Assembly (NCBI GenBank): GCA_964459305.1
Contig: CAYWNA010000322.1
Span: 1 to 13,365 of the forward strand
DNA from: CAYWNA01 sp964459305
GTDB lineage: Bacteria; Planctomycetota; Planctomycetia; Pirellulales; Pirellulaceae
Length of the DNA: 13,365 nt
Direction of reading: 5' to 3'
Below are positions 1 through 8,265 of the stretch, piece by piece (position 1 is the stretch's first letter; the number at the start of each line of letters is the position of its first letter). The position numbers and the translations under genes were made by a program. The notes beneath the pieces are model-generated. The model did no database searches, was not told the DNA's origin, and was given only the letters and a program-made list of their open reading frames with translations.

Positions 1-48
1 ATTTATTGGGTTTCATTTAAGGTGGCAATTTCACCCCCCCCCCCATTC

Positions 49-78
49 TTGCACTAGACAATAAGATCCGATTATACT
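49..78 (+). promoter_or_regulatory. Weak sigma-70-like promoter candidate
   Basis: TTGCAC at 49-54 and TATACT at 73-78 are separated by 18 bases. The -10 box matches the TATAAT consensus at five of six positions, but the -35 box matches only in its first three bases. It points toward the kinase, more than 300 bases upstream of its start codon. In an AT-rich patch this could easily be chance. Confidence 0.2.
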
Positions 79-391
79 TCATTTCGCGGTGTTGTCGAGC
101 AAATTGCGACAGGTGCAACGAGTGCTGAGGCGGATGATGTCCGCCGATTTGCCGCGGCCACGGAGTATGACCAAGCGGGCAAGCCGGGCTTGCTGCGTGG
201 ATGTTCAAATCCCGCAAACGATACTGACCGAAGCCTCACGTGGGGCCGACTTTGCCCGAATGCCTTGGCTTGAACCAGTCCTGCATTCGGGGCACACTGG
301 ATTATGCCGCTGCCGGTTCGGAACGTCCGTCTACCTCGTTTTACTCGAAGCCGGAGACGATGGCGGCGGTATAGTTGTCGGAATGATTCAC

Positions 392-397
392 GAGGGG
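392..397 (+). promoter_or_regulatory. Ribosome binding site of the kinase gene
   Basis: GAGGGG ends seven bases before the ATG at 405. It fixes that ATG as the start rather than the later in-frame ATG codons. Confidence 0.6.
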
Positions 398-404
398 CCA
401 CACG

Positions 405-3400
405 ATGTCTGAACCGAACGCCGATCGAAACATGCTATTCGGAGTCATGGCGCTGGAAATGGAGTACATCAATCGCGATCAACTGGTCGCCGCCGTGAAT
501 GAGTGGATGCTCGACAAATCCCAAACGTTGGCGGACCTACTTGCTCGACAGGGCTTGCTGACGGACAAGCGTCGGCAGTTGCTTGACATATTGGTTAAGG
601 ATCACATGCAACAGCGGGACGGCGACACCGGCGAGACCTTGGAGGCTGGGACGTCGAAAGATCAAGATCGCCGAGACAAAAACGGTACGGAAATCACCTT
701 GGAAAATGTGAGGGCGAAAGGCACGGACGGACAGGACCAGACCAGGGACTACGTTCCTCAGTTGGAAGCCACGATGTCCGCCACCGACGGCACGGCGAAG
801 GACGGGTCCGCCGTGCCGCCCACAAAAGCGCCGAAAACCGGCAAGGTGGCCGGGGGACGTTTTCGCGTGCTTGGTTTGCATGACAAGGGCGGCCTGGGGC
901 AGGTATTGGTCGCCGAGGACGAAGAACTGGGGCGCACTGTTGCGTTGAAAGAAATCCTCCCCAAACTTGCCGACAATCCGATCTGCCAAGACCGATTCAT
1001 GCTCGAAGGCGAGGTCACGGGCGGTTTGGAGCACCCGTCGATTGTGCCCGTCTACAGTTTGGGGAAGTACCCCGACGGCAGCCCCTACTATGCCATGCGT
1101 TTCATTCGCGGGGACACCCTGAGGAAAGCCATCGGTGAATTCCACCAGGCGGATCTTGCCCGTCGCGACCGCGGCGAGTGGACCCTGCAACTGCAGAAGC
1201 TGTTGCGACGGTTTATCGATGTTTGCCATGCGATAGGCTATGCCCACAGCCGTGGCGTGCTCCACCGGGACATGAAGCCTGCGAACGTGATGTTGGGCAA
1301 ATTTGGCGAGACGCTCGTGCTGGACTGGGGGCTGGCGAAGGTTCTGAATCGCGAGGACGAAGTCGGCGCGACCGGCGAAGCCGCGTTGCGACCTGCCACC
1401 GCGAGTAGCGGCTCATACGAAACGCTGATGGGCAGTGCCGTTGGCACTCCGGCGTACATGAGTCCCGAACAAGCGGAAGGAAAGCTGGATGAACTGGATG
1501 CGGCAAGCGATGTCTACAGTCTTGGCGCTACGCTCTACAGCCTGCTCACCGCCCGCCCGCCTGTTGCCGGCAAAACCGGCGTGTTGGACAAGGTGAAACG
1601 GGGCGATTTTCCGCCGCCGCGCAAAATCAAACCGGAAACTCCACGGCCATTGGAAGCGATATGTCTAAGAGCGATGGCACTCTCGCCAACCGACCGGTAT
1701 TCCTCGTCGGACGAACTGGTGGCGGACATCGAGCACTGGATTGCCGACGAGCCGGTATCGGCTTATCAGGAGTCGCATAGCGAACGACTGGCCCGCTGGA
1801 TGCGACGGCATCGCACTTGGATGCAGGCAGGAGCGGCGATTCTGATCGCTGCCACGTTGATCTTCGGCATCGCCACGGTGTTCGTTACGCGCGCTTGGCG
1901 GAATGAGGCGGTGGCGATGAACGAGGCGGTAACGCGGTTCCACCAGGCGCAGGAAGCGGTCGACAAATGGCTGACCGGGCTCGGCACGACGATGCAGTAT
2001 TATCCAGGGGCTCAGAAACCATGCGAAGAACTCTTGGAGCGGGCCGCGGCAGACTATGAGGATTTGTTGCGGGAACGCATCGCGGTCGCGGACTTGGATC
2101 CCGAAGGAGGCCGGTTGGGGCTGGAGATCGAACGTGGCCGTACGCACCTCCGCCTGGGGAACGTTCGACTCATGCTGGGCGACGCCGCAGGAGCGTTGGA
2201 GGCATACCGTTGCGCAGAGGCATTATTGGACGGTCTCGAAAGAGACCACCCGCACAGCTTGATGTGCCAGGTGGAATTGGCGAACAGCCGAACGGACCAG
2301 GGCGTGGTGTACATGGAACGCGGCGATGTGGCCAAGGCCGACAAGCGCTACCAAGACGCGATCAATCAGCTCAATCGTTTGTCAGAAAGATCTCCCGACC
2401 AGTTGCTGCTACGCGAAGCGCTGGCAACCGCTCTGCTGAATCGGGGCGAGCTTTTGGCCGAGACCAATCAATTGGGCGAGGCCGAAAGCGCCCTGGCCAA
2501 CTGCATTGAGGTGCTAAGCCGTCTCGTTGCCAAGTCTCCGGAAGACAATCCCAACAGGTTGTCGCAGCTCGTCTCGCTGGCCAGCGCACGTGGTATTCTC
2601 GGACGGACGTTGACGGACCTTGGACGACACAACGAAGCAATCTCTGAGATGAACCACGCCATCGGTCTGTCTACGGAACTGGTCGAGGCAGAGCCAAACA
2701 ACCCCGAATACTTCGATTCACGGGCGGCCGCGAATGTCTACCTCGCCACGGCTCTGAGAGTCGTGGGACGGACCAGCGACGAAGTCGAAGCCTACCAGCG
2801 AGCGAGGAAGGACTACGAATCGCTGGTTCAGGTGGTCCCGGGAGTTCCGTTGTTTCACGAGAGTCTTGCCGTCACGCTAACCGACCTTGGCGGTTTGCTC
2901 TACAAATTGGGAAACGTCGGCGAGGCTAAACAGGAGCTTGACGCAGCGCAGAGGATACTGGAAGGCCTGCTGGCCGTCTTTCCCAACGATCCGGGCTATC
3001 TGGATGAACTAGCGGTCTGCCGTGATATTCAGAGTGAACTGCTTCGTGACAACGGAGAGCTGACGGATGCTAGAACAGCCCTGCAGCAGGCCATTGATAT
3101 CTACCGCGGATTGACTCAGGAATCTGGCGACACTCCTGTAGCCAAGCACTTCGAAAGTCTCGCTTTGTGCTACAGCCATCTCGGTCAGACACTCCAACTT
3201 GCCCGTGAACACGAAGCGGCTGACGATGCCTTCAAGGCGGCCATTGAAACGTTGGCCGCTCTGAGCGAGACGACGCCTTCCACTCGCGACAGGCTCGCGT
3301 TTGTTCGCTACCATCGAGCGGTGGCGCTGCACGAGATAGAAAGGGCGAAGGACGCGCTTCGAGAATTTCGTGTGGCTGGGGATGTCTGGGAAGGGCTGGC

Positions 3401-3818
3401 TGCATCCGCATCGTCGGCGCCGGAACACCGGCACCATCTGGCACAGTACTTAGTGAATTGCCCCGCAACGGCGCTGCGCGATCCGGGCAAAGCCGTAGAG
3501 ATTGGGCAGAAGCTGGCCGAAGAGGTGCCGGCCAACGCGGACTACTGGAATACCCTCGGCGCGGCGAATTATCGGAACGGAAATTGGCAGGCCGCGGTCG
3601 ACGCACTGGCAAAGGCAGCCGAAATGCGGACCACGGAACACGCACGCGACTCGTTTTTCCTGGCCATGGCTCACTGGCAGATGGACAGACACGAGGAAGC
3701 GAAGGAGATCTATGACCGCGGCGTTGAATGGCTGGAAGGGAATCTGCCGCGCCATCTAGAACTCGGGCGTCTTCGTCGGGAGGCGGCAGAGCTCTTGAGG
3801 ATCCCAGGCGAAGAATAG
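405..3818 (+). CDS. Transmembrane Ser/Thr protein kinase with TPR tail
   Basis: This 1137-residue protein is a Hanks-type kinase that would transfer phosphate from ATP to Ser/Thr of partner proteins. Residues 1-70 form a helical N-terminal region of the kind often seen before planctomycete kinases, followed by a charged linker. The kinase domain covers about 150-450: Gly-rich loop (K161-GGLGQV), ATP-binding Lys in VALK (K182), probable alpha-C Glu (E201), catalytic HRDMKPAN (D289), DWG replacing DFG (D307), GTPAYMSPEQ (347-356) and SDVYSLG (D369). All catalytic residues are present, so it should be active. One hydrophobic helix at about 473-495 anchors it in the membrane. The remainder, to 1137, is a series of helical TPR-like repeats, probably a periplasmic or exterior protein-binding scaffold. 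The start is supported by GAGGGG at 392-397, seven bases before the ATG. The TonB receptor gene follows on the same strand. The substrate is unknown. Confidence 0.96.
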   Translation: MSEPNADRNMLFGVMALEMEYINRDQLVAAVNEWMLDKSQTLADLLARQGLLTDKRRQLLDILVKDHMQQRDGDTGETLEAGTSKDQDRRDKNGTEITLENVRAKGTDGQDQTRDYVPQLEATMSATDGTAKDGSAVPPTKAPKTGKVAGGRFRVLGLHDKGGLGQVLVAEDEELGRTVALKEILPKLADNPICQDRFMLEGEVTGGLEHPSIVPVYSLGKYPDGSPYYAMRFIRGDTLRKAIGEFHQADLARRDRGEWTLQLQKLLRRFIDVCHAIGYAHSRGVLHRDMKPANVMLGKFGETLVLDWGLAKVLNREDEVGATGEAALRPATASSGSYETLMGSAVGTPAYMSPEQAEGKLDELDAASDVYSLGATLYSLLTARPPVAGKTGVLDKVKRGDFPPPRKIKPETPRPLEAICLRAMALSPTDRYSSSDELVADIEHWIADEPVSAYQESHSERLARWMRRHRTWMQAGAAILIAATLIFGIATVFVTRAWRNEAVAMNEAVTRFHQAQEAVDKWLTGLGTTMQYYPGAQKPCEELLERAAADYEDLLRERIAVADLDPEGGRLGLEIERGRTHLRLGNVRLMLGDAAGALEAYRCAEALLDGLERDHPHSLMCQVELANSRTDQGVVYMERGDVAKADKRYQDAINQLNRLSERSPDQLLLREALATALLNRGELLAETNQLGEAESALANCIEVLSRLVAKSPEDNPNRLSQLVSLASARGILGRTLTDLGRHNEAISEMNHAIGLSTELVEAEPNNPEYFDSRAAANVYLATALRVVGRTSDEVEAYQRARKDYESLVQVVPGVPLFHESLAVTLTDLGGLLYKLGNVGEAKQELDAAQRILEGLLAVFPNDPGYLDELAVCRDIQSELLRDNGELTDARTALQQAIDIYRGLTQESGDTPVAKHFESLALCYSHLGQTLQLAREHEAADDAFKAAIETLAALSETTPSTRDRLAFVRYHRAVALHEIERAKDALREFRVAGDVWEGLAASASSAPEHRHHLAQYLVNCPATALRDPGKAVEIGQKLAEEVPANADYWNTLGAANYRNGNWQAAVDALAKAAEMRTTEHARDSFFLAMAHWQMDRHEEAKEIYDRGVEWLEGNLPRHLELGRLRREAAELLRIPGEE

Positions 3819-4040
3819 ACCGCACTTTCATGGCAAAGGCTTCCGGCGCACTTTTCGGCGCAAACCCAGCCTCGTTGCAGACCCGCCACAACAAGCCTCC
3901 AACACCAAACCCGGATTCACCGGAACCATACTACTGGTGGGCACGGAACTCTCTTAAGTTGCCGGACTGATGCAACCGATTATGACAATGATATCGATTT
4001 TGCCGGATTTCTCACTTGTACGCATGGATGCTACTCAGCC
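3819..4040 (+). other. Spacer between kinase and receptor genes
   Basis: The 222 bases after the kinase TAG contain no stop in the kinase frame, so kinase and receptor lie in one frame interrupted by a single stop. There is also no ATG, GTG, TTG or CTG in that frame before the GTG at 4041. No hairpin with a T-run is visible, so read-through transcription into the receptor gene is possible. TTGCCG at 3959-3964 and TATGAC at 3981-3986 (16 bases apart) form a poor promoter-like pair. Confidence 0.5.
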
Positions 4041-6455
4041 GTGGACGAGCGCTACTGGAGATACGCGACTGCTATCATCTTCTGGTTCTGGCCGCTCGTC
4101 TCGCTCGCCGTTGCGGAAGAGCAAGACCCGAATCGAATTCGTGTTTCCGATCTCGAATCCAGTGAAGGCACGACACTGGAACGGGCCGATCCGGACCCCT
4201 CGGATACGTCGATTCACCACGAGGCATCGTTTCAAGAGGAGCCACCGCGGGTGGTTCCCCGCGCTCGCGCGGTGCGAACCGAACTGCCTCTGGCGGCCTC
4301 AGAGTTCTCCGCGTCGCTGTTCGGAGGCGGTGAGATTGCCCAGAGCATGCTTAACGCGGGCAGGCAGACGTATGTGGGGATTGGCGCCAATTTTGTCGTC
4401 GGCCCCGAAGCCGTAACACGCAGCACGACCGACGCTGGAAGTCTGCTTGGCAAATCGCCGTCGGCTTTGGGGCTGGGCATCCAGCGTCGTAACCCGATCG
4501 TTACGGATCCTCGAATTCGCGGCAGCCGCGTCGGACGCTTGGCTGGCTCCGGTTCGTATTGGGTGCCGGCCCGCATGGATCTGGACACGGCGCTGAGCAA
4601 GATCGACTCGCGAATCATCAGTGATGTGATCACGGTCAAGGGACCTTACGCGGCGCGTTACGGTCCTGGCTTCTCGCACATCGACTTCGAACTGCTTCCG
4701 TCGCCAAGATACAGCGATCGGTATCACAGCCACGGTTTGACTGCGTTCGACTACAAAGCGAACGGCGACGGATGGTACGGCCGACAGATGCTGTGGGGTG
4801 GTGCTGATGATTGGGGCTTTCGAGCAGGCTACGGGCATCGGACGGGCAATGATTACGCGTCGGGCGATGGCCAGGGTGTAATGTCCAGCTACAACTCGCG
4901 CACGTTCGATTTGGCCTTGGGTCGCGATCTGTCGCCCGATCATCACGTCGAATTCAAATATCTACGTCTGGACCAAACGGGCGTCGAGCTTCCGGGGCAG
5001 GCATTTGACATCGACGTACTGTTCACGGACGGATACGAGCTGGCGTATGTCGTCGAAGATCCATCGTATTGTGACCAGCTGGGCCTGGACCTGTGGTACA
5101 ACCGGACTCGCTTCGACGGCAGCGCACCGGACGGAGGCAAACTACCCGGGTTTCCAGTACTTGCCAACTACTACGGAAACACCGACGTGGACTCCATGTC
5201 CACCGGGTTTCGCCTGGCATCCACGTGGGGCTGCCAGGACTGCGAAAGGTTGACTGCCGGAGTCGATCTGCGATATGTGAAGCAGGAGCTGAACGAAATC
5301 ACCAGCGGGCGTGTTGGGGCGAGCATTTGGAACGATGCAAACTCGCCGATCCCCAGGTCGTACTCTGCGAATCCAGGATTGTTCTTGGAGTACGCCGCGC
5401 CTGTGGGAGAGCGACTGGACATCACGGCGGGGGCTCGAGTCGATTTGGCTTCCACGGACGTGGTCGATGATCCCGCCAAACTGCTTTCGTTGGGCACCCA
5501 ATCGCTGCCCTTGGGATACATCTTGGGTACCGACGACTTGACACGCACCGAGGCATTGTGGGCGACCTACATTACGGGCGAGTACATCATTGATGGCTGC
5601 TGGACTGCACAGGCCGCGGCCGGATACGCTGAGCGGTCGCCATCTCTGACTGAGTTGTACGCAGCCGAGACATTCATGTTCGTGCTGCAAAACGGATTGA
5701 ATACCGTGACCGGTGATCCCCGTTTGAAGCGGGAGCGTCTGTGCCAGGTGGATCTCAGTCTGGTGTACGACAACGGCCGGTTCCGTGGGGGAATCACCGG
5801 ATTTTACGGATGGGCGTGGGACTACATCACATATGAGAATGTAGGTACCTTCCCGCCTGCCGCTCCGCCGGGAATCGTCGAGCAGGTTCAACTGAAGTAT
5901 GTGAACACGGATCTGGCCACCTTAGCCGGCGCGGAACTGCACGGAGAATTTGACCTCAACGACTGGCTCACACCTTTCGCCACGTTCAGCTACATGGATG
6001 GGCGGGACCGGACTCGCAACGGCGATTTCGCAACCATTCAATCTTCACCGGGGAATCCTAGCAATCGGGACTACACACGCCCCCGAGGTTTCTACAGCGG
6101 CATCGGCGGCGGCGCCCAGGAGGCGTTGCCGAGCATCGTTCCGCTGGAGAGCCGGCTGGGAATCCGGCTCCATCAACCCGGCAATGCACCGGCGTGGAGC
6201 GTCGAAATGACCGCCCGTCTAGTCGACAACCAGGATTGCGTTGCCACCAGCCTACTGGAAACACCGACGTCGGGCTTCACGGTCTGGGATTTGCGCGGCT
6301 ACCTGCAGGCCACCGAGCGCCTGCTGCTGGTTGCCGGCGTAGAAAATATCGGCGACAGAACCTACCGGGAACATCTGGATTTTCGTACGCCGAGCGGTGT
6401 CCAAGTGCTTGAGCCAGGCGCCAATTTCTACTTCGGCGGCGAGTTGACGTACTGA
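4041..6455 (+). CDS. TonB-dependent outer-membrane receptor
   Basis: This 804-residue protein is an energy-coupled outer-membrane importer. It starts at GTG, the first usable codon after the kinase stop. That start gives a signal peptide: a hydrophobic stretch at 9-24 with AVA before a likely cleavage at 25/26. Residues 26-125 are a polar region without a clear TonB box. The plug domain lies at about 125-220, with RIRGSR at 158-163, an ARMD stretch near 177-180 and the typical VKGPYAARYG at 199-208. The rest has alternating aromatic/polar beta-strands typical of a 22-strand barrel, including VENIGDRTYREHL near 767, and it ends in ELTY. A terminal Tyr replaces the more usual Phe. The ligand cannot be read from the sequence; siderophore, cobalamin, metal or glycan are all possible. 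No exbB, exbD or tonB is nearby. A weak GGA at 4026-4028 is the only Shine-Dalgarno-like element. It may share a transcript with the kinase gene. Confidence 0.9.
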   Translation: MDERYWRYATAIIFWFWPLVSLAVAEEQDPNRIRVSDLESSEGTTLERADPDPSDTSIHHEASFQEEPPRVVPRARAVRTELPLAASEFSASLFGGGEIAQSMLNAGRQTYVGIGANFVVGPEAVTRSTTDAGSLLGKSPSALGLGIQRRNPIVTDPRIRGSRVGRLAGSGSYWVPARMDLDTALSKIDSRIISDVITVKGPYAARYGPGFSHIDFELLPSPRYSDRYHSHGLTAFDYKANGDGWYGRQMLWGGADDWGFRAGYGHRTGNDYASGDGQGVMSSYNSRTFDLALGRDLSPDHHVEFKYLRLDQTGVELPGQAFDIDVLFTDGYELAYVVEDPSYCDQLGLDLWYNRTRFDGSAPDGGKLPGFPVLANYYGNTDVDSMSTGFRLASTWGCQDCERLTAGVDLRYVKQELNEITSGRVGASIWNDANSPIPRSYSANPGLFLEYAAPVGERLDITAGARVDLASTDVVDDPAKLLSLGTQSLPLGYILGTDDLTRTEALWATYITGEYIIDGCWTAQAAAGYAERSPSLTELYAAETFMFVLQNGLNTVTGDPRLKRERLCQVDLSLVYDNGRFRGGITGFYGWAWDYITYENVGTFPPAAPPGIVEQVQLKYVNTDLATLAGAELHGEFDLNDWLTPFATFSYMDGRDRTRNGDFATIQSSPGNPSNRDYTRPRGFYSGIGGGAQEALPSIVPLESRLGIRLHQPGNAPAWSVEMTARLVDNQDCVATSLLETPTSGFTVWDLRGYLQATERLLLVAGVENIGDRTYREHLDFRTPSGVQVLEPGANFYFGGELTY

Positions 6456-6458
6456 CTC

Positions 6459-6474
6459 TCGACGCGCGCGTCGA
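6459..6474. terminator. 16-bp palindrome just after the receptor gene
   Basis: TCGACGCGCGCGTCGA is a perfect palindrome beginning three bases after the receptor stop codon. It could form a strong stem that ends or protects the transcript. No T-run follows it (CAAACGG does), so it is not a standard intrinsic terminator and might instead be a protein-binding site. Confidence 0.35.
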
Positions 6475-6596
6475 CAAACGGCAACTCCGGTAGTGCTAAG
6501 ACTAGCATGGGTCGCAAGAGGACTTCTGCCCTGCACGGTCAGTCCGATGGTGCATAGCGATGTCGTGCAGACCCTGGCGGTGAGGGTGCTCACGAT

Positions 6597-6617
6597 GTCC
6601 AGCTTGGCAAGCTCGAC
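6597..6617. repeat. Imperfect stem-loop
   Basis: GTC-C-AGCTT, loop GGC, AAGCT-C-GAC: five plus three base pairs around one C/C mismatch. Its function is unknown. Confidence 0.3.
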
Positions 6618-6780
6618 GTGCACCTGAAGGCACTGACTCTATTAGACCGATCGGTTATGAGTCGCACGCTGCGTTTGAGATTGATCGGATCAGTTGGCTG
6701 CTATCCCCCGAACGATGTCGCAGTATTTCATCGCGACGTGCAGTCGACGTGATGACATCCACGATTTGGCTTACGCGCGG

Positions 6781-6840
6781 AGGTGGGCGTTCCAACTCGC
6801 GCAGGCGCATTTCCTTTGGGCGCGTCGGTCGCCCCCACCT
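6781..6840. repeat. Block bounded by inverted AGGTGGG, copy 1 of a dispersed repeat
   Basis: The block starts with AGGTGGGCG and ends with CGCCCCCACCT, so its ends are inverted over seven exact base pairs. Read on the minus strand, its right end (6819-6839) is GGTGGGGGCGACC, two variable bases, then CGCGCC. This matches 19 of 21 bases with 12747-12767 on the plus strand. This suggests a small dispersed palindromic element; no mobility function is visible. Confidence 0.4.
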
Positions 6841-6881
6841 ACGCAGCGAAACGGTACAAGGGATGTTTGATCCCGATCCGG

Positions 6882-7784
6882 TTATCCACTCAACATGGGC
6901 ACCGCCGGCTGGACGGAAACCGTCAGTTTCTGGTCCAGCACCAGGAAATCCGAGTAGGTCAGTACCTCGGGCACGTGCTGGCAGATTTGCTCGTGGACTT
7001 GATCCCGGGCTTGGTCGCGTTGCTCGCTAAACAAGCGTTGGAACGCCAGGTCCGCGGAGCCGAAGTGACGAGCGTAGGCTGGCGCTGTCGCCATGTCTTC
7101 GTCTGATCGCAACAGGGACGGGTAGAGCAATCCATGCCGATTGTAGAGATCGTTCAATGGCTCCAACATCCGCTCGGGGACGTACTTCCGCCGCCGCTGT
7201 CCGAAGATCTCCTGGGCCCGCAGGAATTGCTCGACGGTGACGATGCCTTCGAAGGCCTCGGGCGTACGCACCCATTTTGCAGGCGGATTGCGTCGGCATG
7301 GCGTTTTCAGTTTCTGGCTGGTCTGGTTGTAGACCATGGTGCCGGCGTACTTTTCATTCTTGAGGCGATTGATCACCATGGGGCCGGTCCAGCGAGAACT
7401 CCGTGCGGGGGGAATACCATCGGTATTGAGCCCTTCGGCGATGCGATACTCGGAGTAGCCCAACTCCGTGAACTCGTCAAAGATGCGGCGAATGGTGTCG
7501 GCCGCGGTTCCCTCGTCGACGACCAACGTGACACGCTGATTCTGGATGGCCTTGCGTTTTCCGGGTTCCAGTATGTGAACCGGTTCGCGTTTCTCATCTA
7601 GCAGCAGCCGCTGCAGGCCGTACGGCGGTGTCCCGCCGGTCCAATAGCCCTGTTTCGCCAGTTTGGTCATGCCGAGGGCCAAGGCGTCGACCACTACTAG
7701 TCGAAACGGGATCGCAGAGAATACGCTGGAGATGTCCCAAGGGAGGGTTCGCTCCCCAAGAGGCCGCCCAGGTGACTCCCACAA
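6882..7784 (-). pseudogene. Large serine recombinase remnant lacking the catalytic domain
   Basis: The open frame has 300 codons from a TTG. From about residue 33 it is clearly the Recombinase region that follows the catalytic domain in large serine recombinases (Pfam Recombinase type): KLAKQGYWTGGTPPYG at 41-56, an RIFDEFTELGYSEYRIAEGLN stretch at 100-120, and RWTG...NRLKNEKYAGTMVYN at 131-153. The N-terminal resolvase domain of about 140 residues, with the active-site Ser, is absent. The first 30 residues do not resemble any part of the family, and a stop lies six codons upstream of the TTG. No cysteine zinc ribbon is present. Instead residues 205-250 (MLEPLNDLYNRHG...ARHFGSADLAFQRL) resemble the FGS-containing DNA-binding repeat found in some recombinases and homing endonucleases. 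The frame ends abruptly at a TAA after residue 300. It should not catalyse recombination; it is a relic of an integrated element. Confidence 0.8.
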
Positions 7785-7872
7785 GTCCCTCGGGCTCTTC
7801 TACTCTTATATCTTCGTTCCCGCGGGACGAGACGGCGGCAGTCCTCTTAGTCTGCCGAAAAATCGTAGTCCG
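7700..7872. other. Junction segment of unknown origin
   Basis: This lies between the dsRBD fragment and the recognisable part of the recombinase and resembles neither. It includes a GGGAG/CTCCC stem at 7741-7756 and a 10-bp palindrome TCCCGCGGGA at 7818-7827. The frame of the dsRBD fragment continues open past its stop through this segment to 7594, but the predicted peptide is unrecognised. The recombinase frame covers 7700-7784 only through its dubious TTG start. Confidence 0.3.
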
Positions 7873-8265
7873 TCACCGTCGCGTGATTCCTTCATGAACC
7901 AGCAGATCCAGCAGGCGGTCGGCGGCAGCGCGTTGTCCGGACTTCTTCGACAATGCGCTGATCGGCTCGGCGCGAATGGTTCGGCCGTCGGGGACCGTCG
8001 CCCAAGCGACTACGGTGAACGTCGGTTGATGACTGGGGCCGGTCTGGTCGAGCAGTTCGTAGCCGGTGGTTTGCAGCAGGCCGGCCTGAGTGAGTTCGTT
8101 CAAAACCGTCGCCGGGTTGCGTCCGCTCGGCGGCTCAGGCGTGAGTTCGACCGGTGTCCGTATCGCTGCTGCAGCCTGCTGCGTTTCCACGCCCGGGTCG
8201 TTTGGCAACTGCTGCAGAATCGCCTCGGCCGCCGCCTGTTCCGCGGTTTTCAGTTTGGGGGACAC
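7873..8265 (-). CDS. dsRNA-binding domain protein, probably N-terminally truncated
   Basis: This 130-residue product contains a convincing double-stranded-RNA-binding domain at about 50-123. It has NPATVLNELTQ for the first helix, YELLDQTGPSHQPTF for strand 1 and the conserved GPxHxPxF loop, and SALSKKSGQRAAADRLLDLL for the KKxxxxxAA helix that grips the RNA backbone. Residues 2-20 (SPKLKTAEQAAAEAILQQL) look like the last strand and helix of a second, preceding dsRBD. The protein was therefore probably a tandem dsRBD and has lost its front. The GTG at 8265 is the only usable start; the frame closes at a TGA at 8326-8328 upstream. No RNase III catalytic residues are seen. It abuts the broken beta-CASP nuclease on the same strand. 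It may be a fragment without function, or a small expressed RNA-binding protein. Confidence 0.6.
   Translation of the reverse strand: MSPKLKTAEQAAAEAILQQLPNDPGVETQQAAAAIRTPVELTPEPPSGRNPATVLNELTQAGLLQTTGYELLDQTGPSHQPTFTVVAWATVPDGRTIRAEPISALSKKSGQRAAADRLLDLLVHEGITRR

Larger units (their letters stand above)
1..404. other. Left-edge leader with no recognisable gene
   Basis: No reading frame here has a recognisable product. A 107-codon frame at 89-412 runs into the kinase start and has basic, low-complexity composition. The minus-strand frames look equally unlike a real protein. The stretch begins AT-rich, has an uninterrupted run of 11 C at 34-44, and becomes GC-rich after about position 90. 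It may be the regulatory leader of the kinase gene, or the decayed end of an upstream gene that lies outside the window. Confidence 0.5.
6456..6881. other. Gene-free interval with hairpins
   Basis: No convincing coding frame is seen on either strand. The interval holds the palindrome after the receptor gene, a stem-loop at 6597-6617 (AGCTT/AAGCT around GGC, extended by GTC/GAC), a 10-bp palindrome ACCGATCGGT at 6646-6655, and a repeat block at 6781-6840. It separates the receptor gene from the convergent, degraded recombinase. Confidence 0.55.

Noticed and set aside
89..412. 107-codon plus-strand frame before the kinase
   Set aside because: It overlaps the kinase start, has no ribosome binding site I could see and no coherent domain pattern.
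537..1265. 242-codon minus-strand open frame opposite the kinase domain
   Set aside because: It mirrors the codon pattern of a gene with all kinase motifs and has no recognisable domain itself.
3232..3894. 220-codon minus-strand open frame over the kinase 3' end
   Set aside because: It is rich in Arg, Pro and Ser with no fold-like pattern, a shadow of the TPR coding sequence.
5142..5891. 249-codon minus-strand open frame inside the receptor gene
   Set aside because: It is antisense to a well-supported barrel region and has no homology-like motif.
6252..6623. Minus-strand frame with a stretch like VELAKLDIVSTLTARV, faintly recalling polyphosphate kinase 2
   Set aside because: The glycine-rich nucleotide motif of that family is absent and most of the frame overlaps the receptor gene.
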